The notes under the pieces are model-generated. The model did not search any database. It was not told where the DNA came from and was given only the letters and a program-made list of their open reading frames with translations. A stretch of 64,000 nucleotides of DNA from Virgibacillus alimentarius (GTDB lineage Bacteria > Bacillota > Bacilli > Bacillales > Amphibacillaceae). Below are positions 61,877 through 64,000 of this stretch, in pieces. Position 1 is the stretch's first letter. Each line of letters starts with the position of its first letter. The translations under genes were made by a program, and so were the position numbers. The stretch is taken from contig NZ_JFBD01000010.1 in the NCBI RefSeq assembly GCF_000709085.1, positions 1-64,000 of the forward strand, read 5' to 3'.

Positions 61877-63590
61877 GCACATCCTCCCCATTTTCTTTTT
61901 TCGTGTGGGAAGGAATCATGAAGCAAAAACAGCTCCCCTGTTCTTCCCTATTACAAATCTCAAGTATTCCACCATGTGACTTTGCAATGCCAAGGCTTAC
62001 CGACAGTCCCAAGCCTGTCCCTTTCATCGCTTCCTTTGTCGTATAGAAGGGATAAAAAATGTCATCTTGTTTTTCCACTGGGATTCCTCTCCCGTTATCC
62101 GAAACGCTAAGCATGACCCAGCTTGAACCTCCCCTCTCCTGTACACTTGTTTTGATCGTTATATTTTTGTTTGAATGGGTACATGCCTCTAGCTCGTCTT
62201 TGGCATTCATAAGCAGATTAATAACGATTTGTTCGATTTGCTGCATATTTCCTTCAACGAATGGAATATCATGGTTCAATTGCTTATTAAGTTGAATATT
62301 TTGCCGCTCTATTTGATAACCAGTTAAGCTAATGACTTGTTCCACCGCCAGATTGACCGAACATGTTTCAAAGCGTAAATCATCCTGTCTAGAAAAAGTA
62401 AGCAGATTGCGAATAATTTTTTTGCTTCTTTCCCCGCAATTATAAATAGCTTCCACCATACGGTATGGCTGATCTTGTTTATCCAATTTCCGCATGAGCA
62501 ATTGGGAATTTCCGAGAATGGCAGTTAACGGACTGTTGAGTTCATGGGCTACCCCTGCTGCCATTTCGCCAATGGCGGCCAGTTTTGCCGATTGCATGAG
62601 CTGTGATTCCATATGAACTCTTTCGGTGACATCCTTCATATTAAGAATCGACCCAATGGTGTCTTGCGTTTCCTCATGGTAAACAGGTGATATCGACACC
62701 GCAAAAATACGGTCATTTTTTAGTCGAATTTGCTTCGAAACGGAGCTTTCCTTGAGGTGACTTTGCCTTAGAAGTTCTTGATTCTCATCATCAGACAGAG
62801 AAAAAACGCTTTGTATTGTTCTTCCATTTATTTGTTGATCCGGCAGTTGGAGAAGTTTGGAAACTGCTGCATTGAAACGCTGGATGACACCATTTTTATC
62901 CACAACAATGAGAAGATCCTGTACACCATGAAACGTATCTTCCCATTCCTTCTTGCTCTTAACAACTGCATGGTACAAGCGTGAGTTTTCAATACATACG
63001 GCAAATTGATCTGCCAGATGCTGAAAAAATGCCAAGTCTGCTTCATGGAATGTGATGTTTTCTTTACTACCAAGACAGAGCACACCTATCACACTTCTTC
63101 TTGAAATCAGAGGGATTACACAATTACTCTTTATTTGTAGTTGCTCAAAAGCCTTTTCTTCCAGGTACGATCCCATATGTTTATTTTCAGGTACGATCCC
63201 ATATGTTTATTTTCAGGTGTTCGACAAATGATCCTTTTTTCTTTAATCACTTGCCAATAAAGGGAGTTTTCATCATGAATTTCACACCCGACTGGCCTTA
63301 AGAAGCTGCTTGTGGGATAGACATTTTTTTAAAACAAGCTGGCTATCTTCCAGCATCGCAAAACTGAGTCTAGATAAACGAAAAATCGGCTTTAGTTTTT
63401 CTAGCAGATTTTTAAGCATCGCATCAATCGACATATCCAAATCAAAACTTTTCATCATATCATTAATGATTGCTAGTTCTGCGTTTTTCTTCTGCATTTG
63501 CGCCATCGTTTTCTTCAGCTCTGTATAATAACTTTTTTTCGAGGACTTGATGCCTGTTAGTGATTCAATAAGATCTTGTTTACGCTGCAT
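61869..63590 (-). pseudogene. GAF/PAS sensor histidine kinase, broken twice
   Basis: The kinase begins at ATG 63590 (AGGAGG-type site) with a coiled coil and a GAF domain. The GAF reading leaves frame at a run of seven A (63325-63331); with six it would continue as LKNVYPTSSFLRPVGCEIHD. It leaves frame again at a 26-bp tandem duplication (63163-63214); with one copy it would read TPENKHMGSYL-EEKAFEQLQ. Downstream the PAS domain, the phospho-acceptor His in GVAHELNSPLTAILGNSQLL, the N-box (INLLMNAKDE) and GTGLGLSVS are intact to the end at 61869. Without repair it makes a 102-residue fragment and perhaps a 435-residue one from ATG 63176. Confidence 0.88.
63163..63214. repeat. 26-bp tandem duplication in the histidine kinase gene
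   Basis: Two identical 26-bp units (63163-63188 and 63189-63214) begin AGGTACGATCCCATATG. Because 26 is not a multiple of three, the second copy shifts the reading frame. Confidence 0.95.
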
Positions 63591-63602
63591 AGGTTTTCCT
63601 CC

Positions 63603-64000
63603 TTACAAAGCCAGACGAAACAATTCTTCGACATCACGAATCGTTACGTCTCTGGGGTTAGTAATCATGCATGCATCCTTTATGGCAATCTGACTCATGA
63701 CAGGAATAGCGCTTTCATCCAGCCCCATCGCCGATAATGTTGTAGGTGTTCCAATGTCCCGAGCTAGCTTTCTTACATAGGAAATCGCTTTTTTCCCGGC
63801 TTCCATGGCCGTTAAGCCGTTGATGTTTTCCCCCATCATTTCTGCCATAACGGCAAATTGTTTCGGGGCTGCCAGCAGGTTGTACTCCATGACGTAGGGG
63901 AGCAACACAGCATTGATCTCTCCGTGTTCTAAGGAAAAACGTCCTCCAATCGCATGAGACATGGCATGTACAGCACCAAGGATAGCGTTTGAAAAAGCAA
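63603..64000 (-). CDS. Iron-containing alcohol dehydrogenase, C-terminal part (runs off the window)
   Basis: The last 132 residues of a group III iron-dependent alcohol dehydrogenase. The frame is open to the window edge with AFSNAILGAVHAMSHAIGGRFSLEHGEINAVLLP, in which the His residues of H-x3-H and the later EHG bind the metal. The start lies beyond 64000. It ends 12 bases before the start of the broken histidine kinase gene, so the ADH, kinase and response regulator are co-directional. Together with the zinc ADH this suggests an alcohol- or aldehyde-responsive system. Confidence 0.88.
   Translation of the reverse strand, partial: AFSNAILGAVHAMSHAIGGRFSLEHGEINAVLLPYVMEYNLLAAPKQFAVMAEMMGENINGLTAMEAGKKAISYVRKLARDIGTPTTLSAMGLDESAIPVMSQIAIKDACMITNPRDVTIRDVEELFRLAL

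Noticed and set aside
1-64000. tRNA, rRNA, prophage or insertion sequence genes
   Set aside because: No cloverleaf, rRNA-like stretch, transposase, integrase or phage structural protein was recognised.

Overview
The window is 64 kb of AT-rich chromosomal DNA from a Gram-positive endospore-former-type Bacillaceae, most like Oceanobacillus, Virgibacillus or a relative. The basis is strong AGGAGG-type ribosome sites, frequent TTG starts, cre boxes, B. subtilis-like gene families (PucR, HxlR, LOG, DUF3219, PrpB/PrpD/MmgD) and lipoproteins with the LAAC lipobox. No rRNA, tRNA, CRISPR, IS element or prophage gene was seen. The content is mostly catabolic and transport genes.

Layout. 0-4.4 kb: LysR regulator, a frameshifted amino-acid permease and a cre-controlled amidohydrolase. 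4.4-9.1 kb: 2-methylcitrate operon (prpC-prpD-prpB) with a divergent LysR regulator. 9.1-11 kb: two tandem diheme cytochrome c lipoproteins of the thiosulfate dehydrogenase (TsdA) type. 11.3-13.9 kb: a manganese ABC transporter with a recognisable promoter and operator. 14-15.5 kb: an APC permease. 15.8-26.9 kb: a trans-4-hydroxyproline catabolic regulon built around a sigma-54 activator. It has a sigma-54 (-24/-12) promoter on each side of the activator gene, driving epimerase, racemase-like paralogue, FAD dehydrogenase, NhaC transporter, deaminase and aldehyde dehydrogenase to the left, and two iron-sulfur subunits plus an FAD subunit to the right. 27-32 kb: N5-(carboxyethyl)ornithine synthase-like gene behind a structured leader, PepD dipeptidase, NCS2 permease and LysR. 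32-40.5 kb: a tiny Cys-rich protein, BCCT carrier, LOG, DUF3219, DoxX/HxlR, RNase HI, RluA-type pseudouridine synthase and a divergent, extended ATP-sulfurylase homologue. 40.8-56.9 kb: a complete reductive pyrimidine degradation locus (PreT/PreA, dihydropyrimidinase, ureidopropionase, omega-aminotransferase, malonate-semialdehyde dehydrogenase, two symporters) with a divergent PucR regulator and a cre box. 57-64 kb: an ABC-ATPase remnant, Sfp-like transferase, AhpD-like protein, alcohol dehydrogenase with a sigma-54 promoter, a sigma-54 response regulator, its broken histidine kinase, and the C-terminal part of an iron alcohol dehydrogenase running off the window.

Two themes cut across the window. 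First, a roughly 30-bp REP-like element (palindrome GGTGCC-N-GGCACC plus a CGAATTTTGTCGAA arm) occurs eleven times, usually in sense orientation at the 3' end of genes; in two genes it supplies the last codons and the stop. Second, several genes carry simple lesions: homopolymer indels in the APC permease, a small membrane protein and the histidine kinase; a 26-bp tandem duplication in the same kinase; and an in-frame TAG in a symporter. Some homopolymer events could be sequencing error; the duplication and the TAG are less easily explained that way.

The strongest candidates for something new are the hydroxyproline regulon, which combines a cysteine-less racemase paralogue with a dehydrogenase whose BFD domain is a separate gene, and the cre-associated ATP-sulfurylase homologue with an altered QxRN motif and a 167-residue tail.
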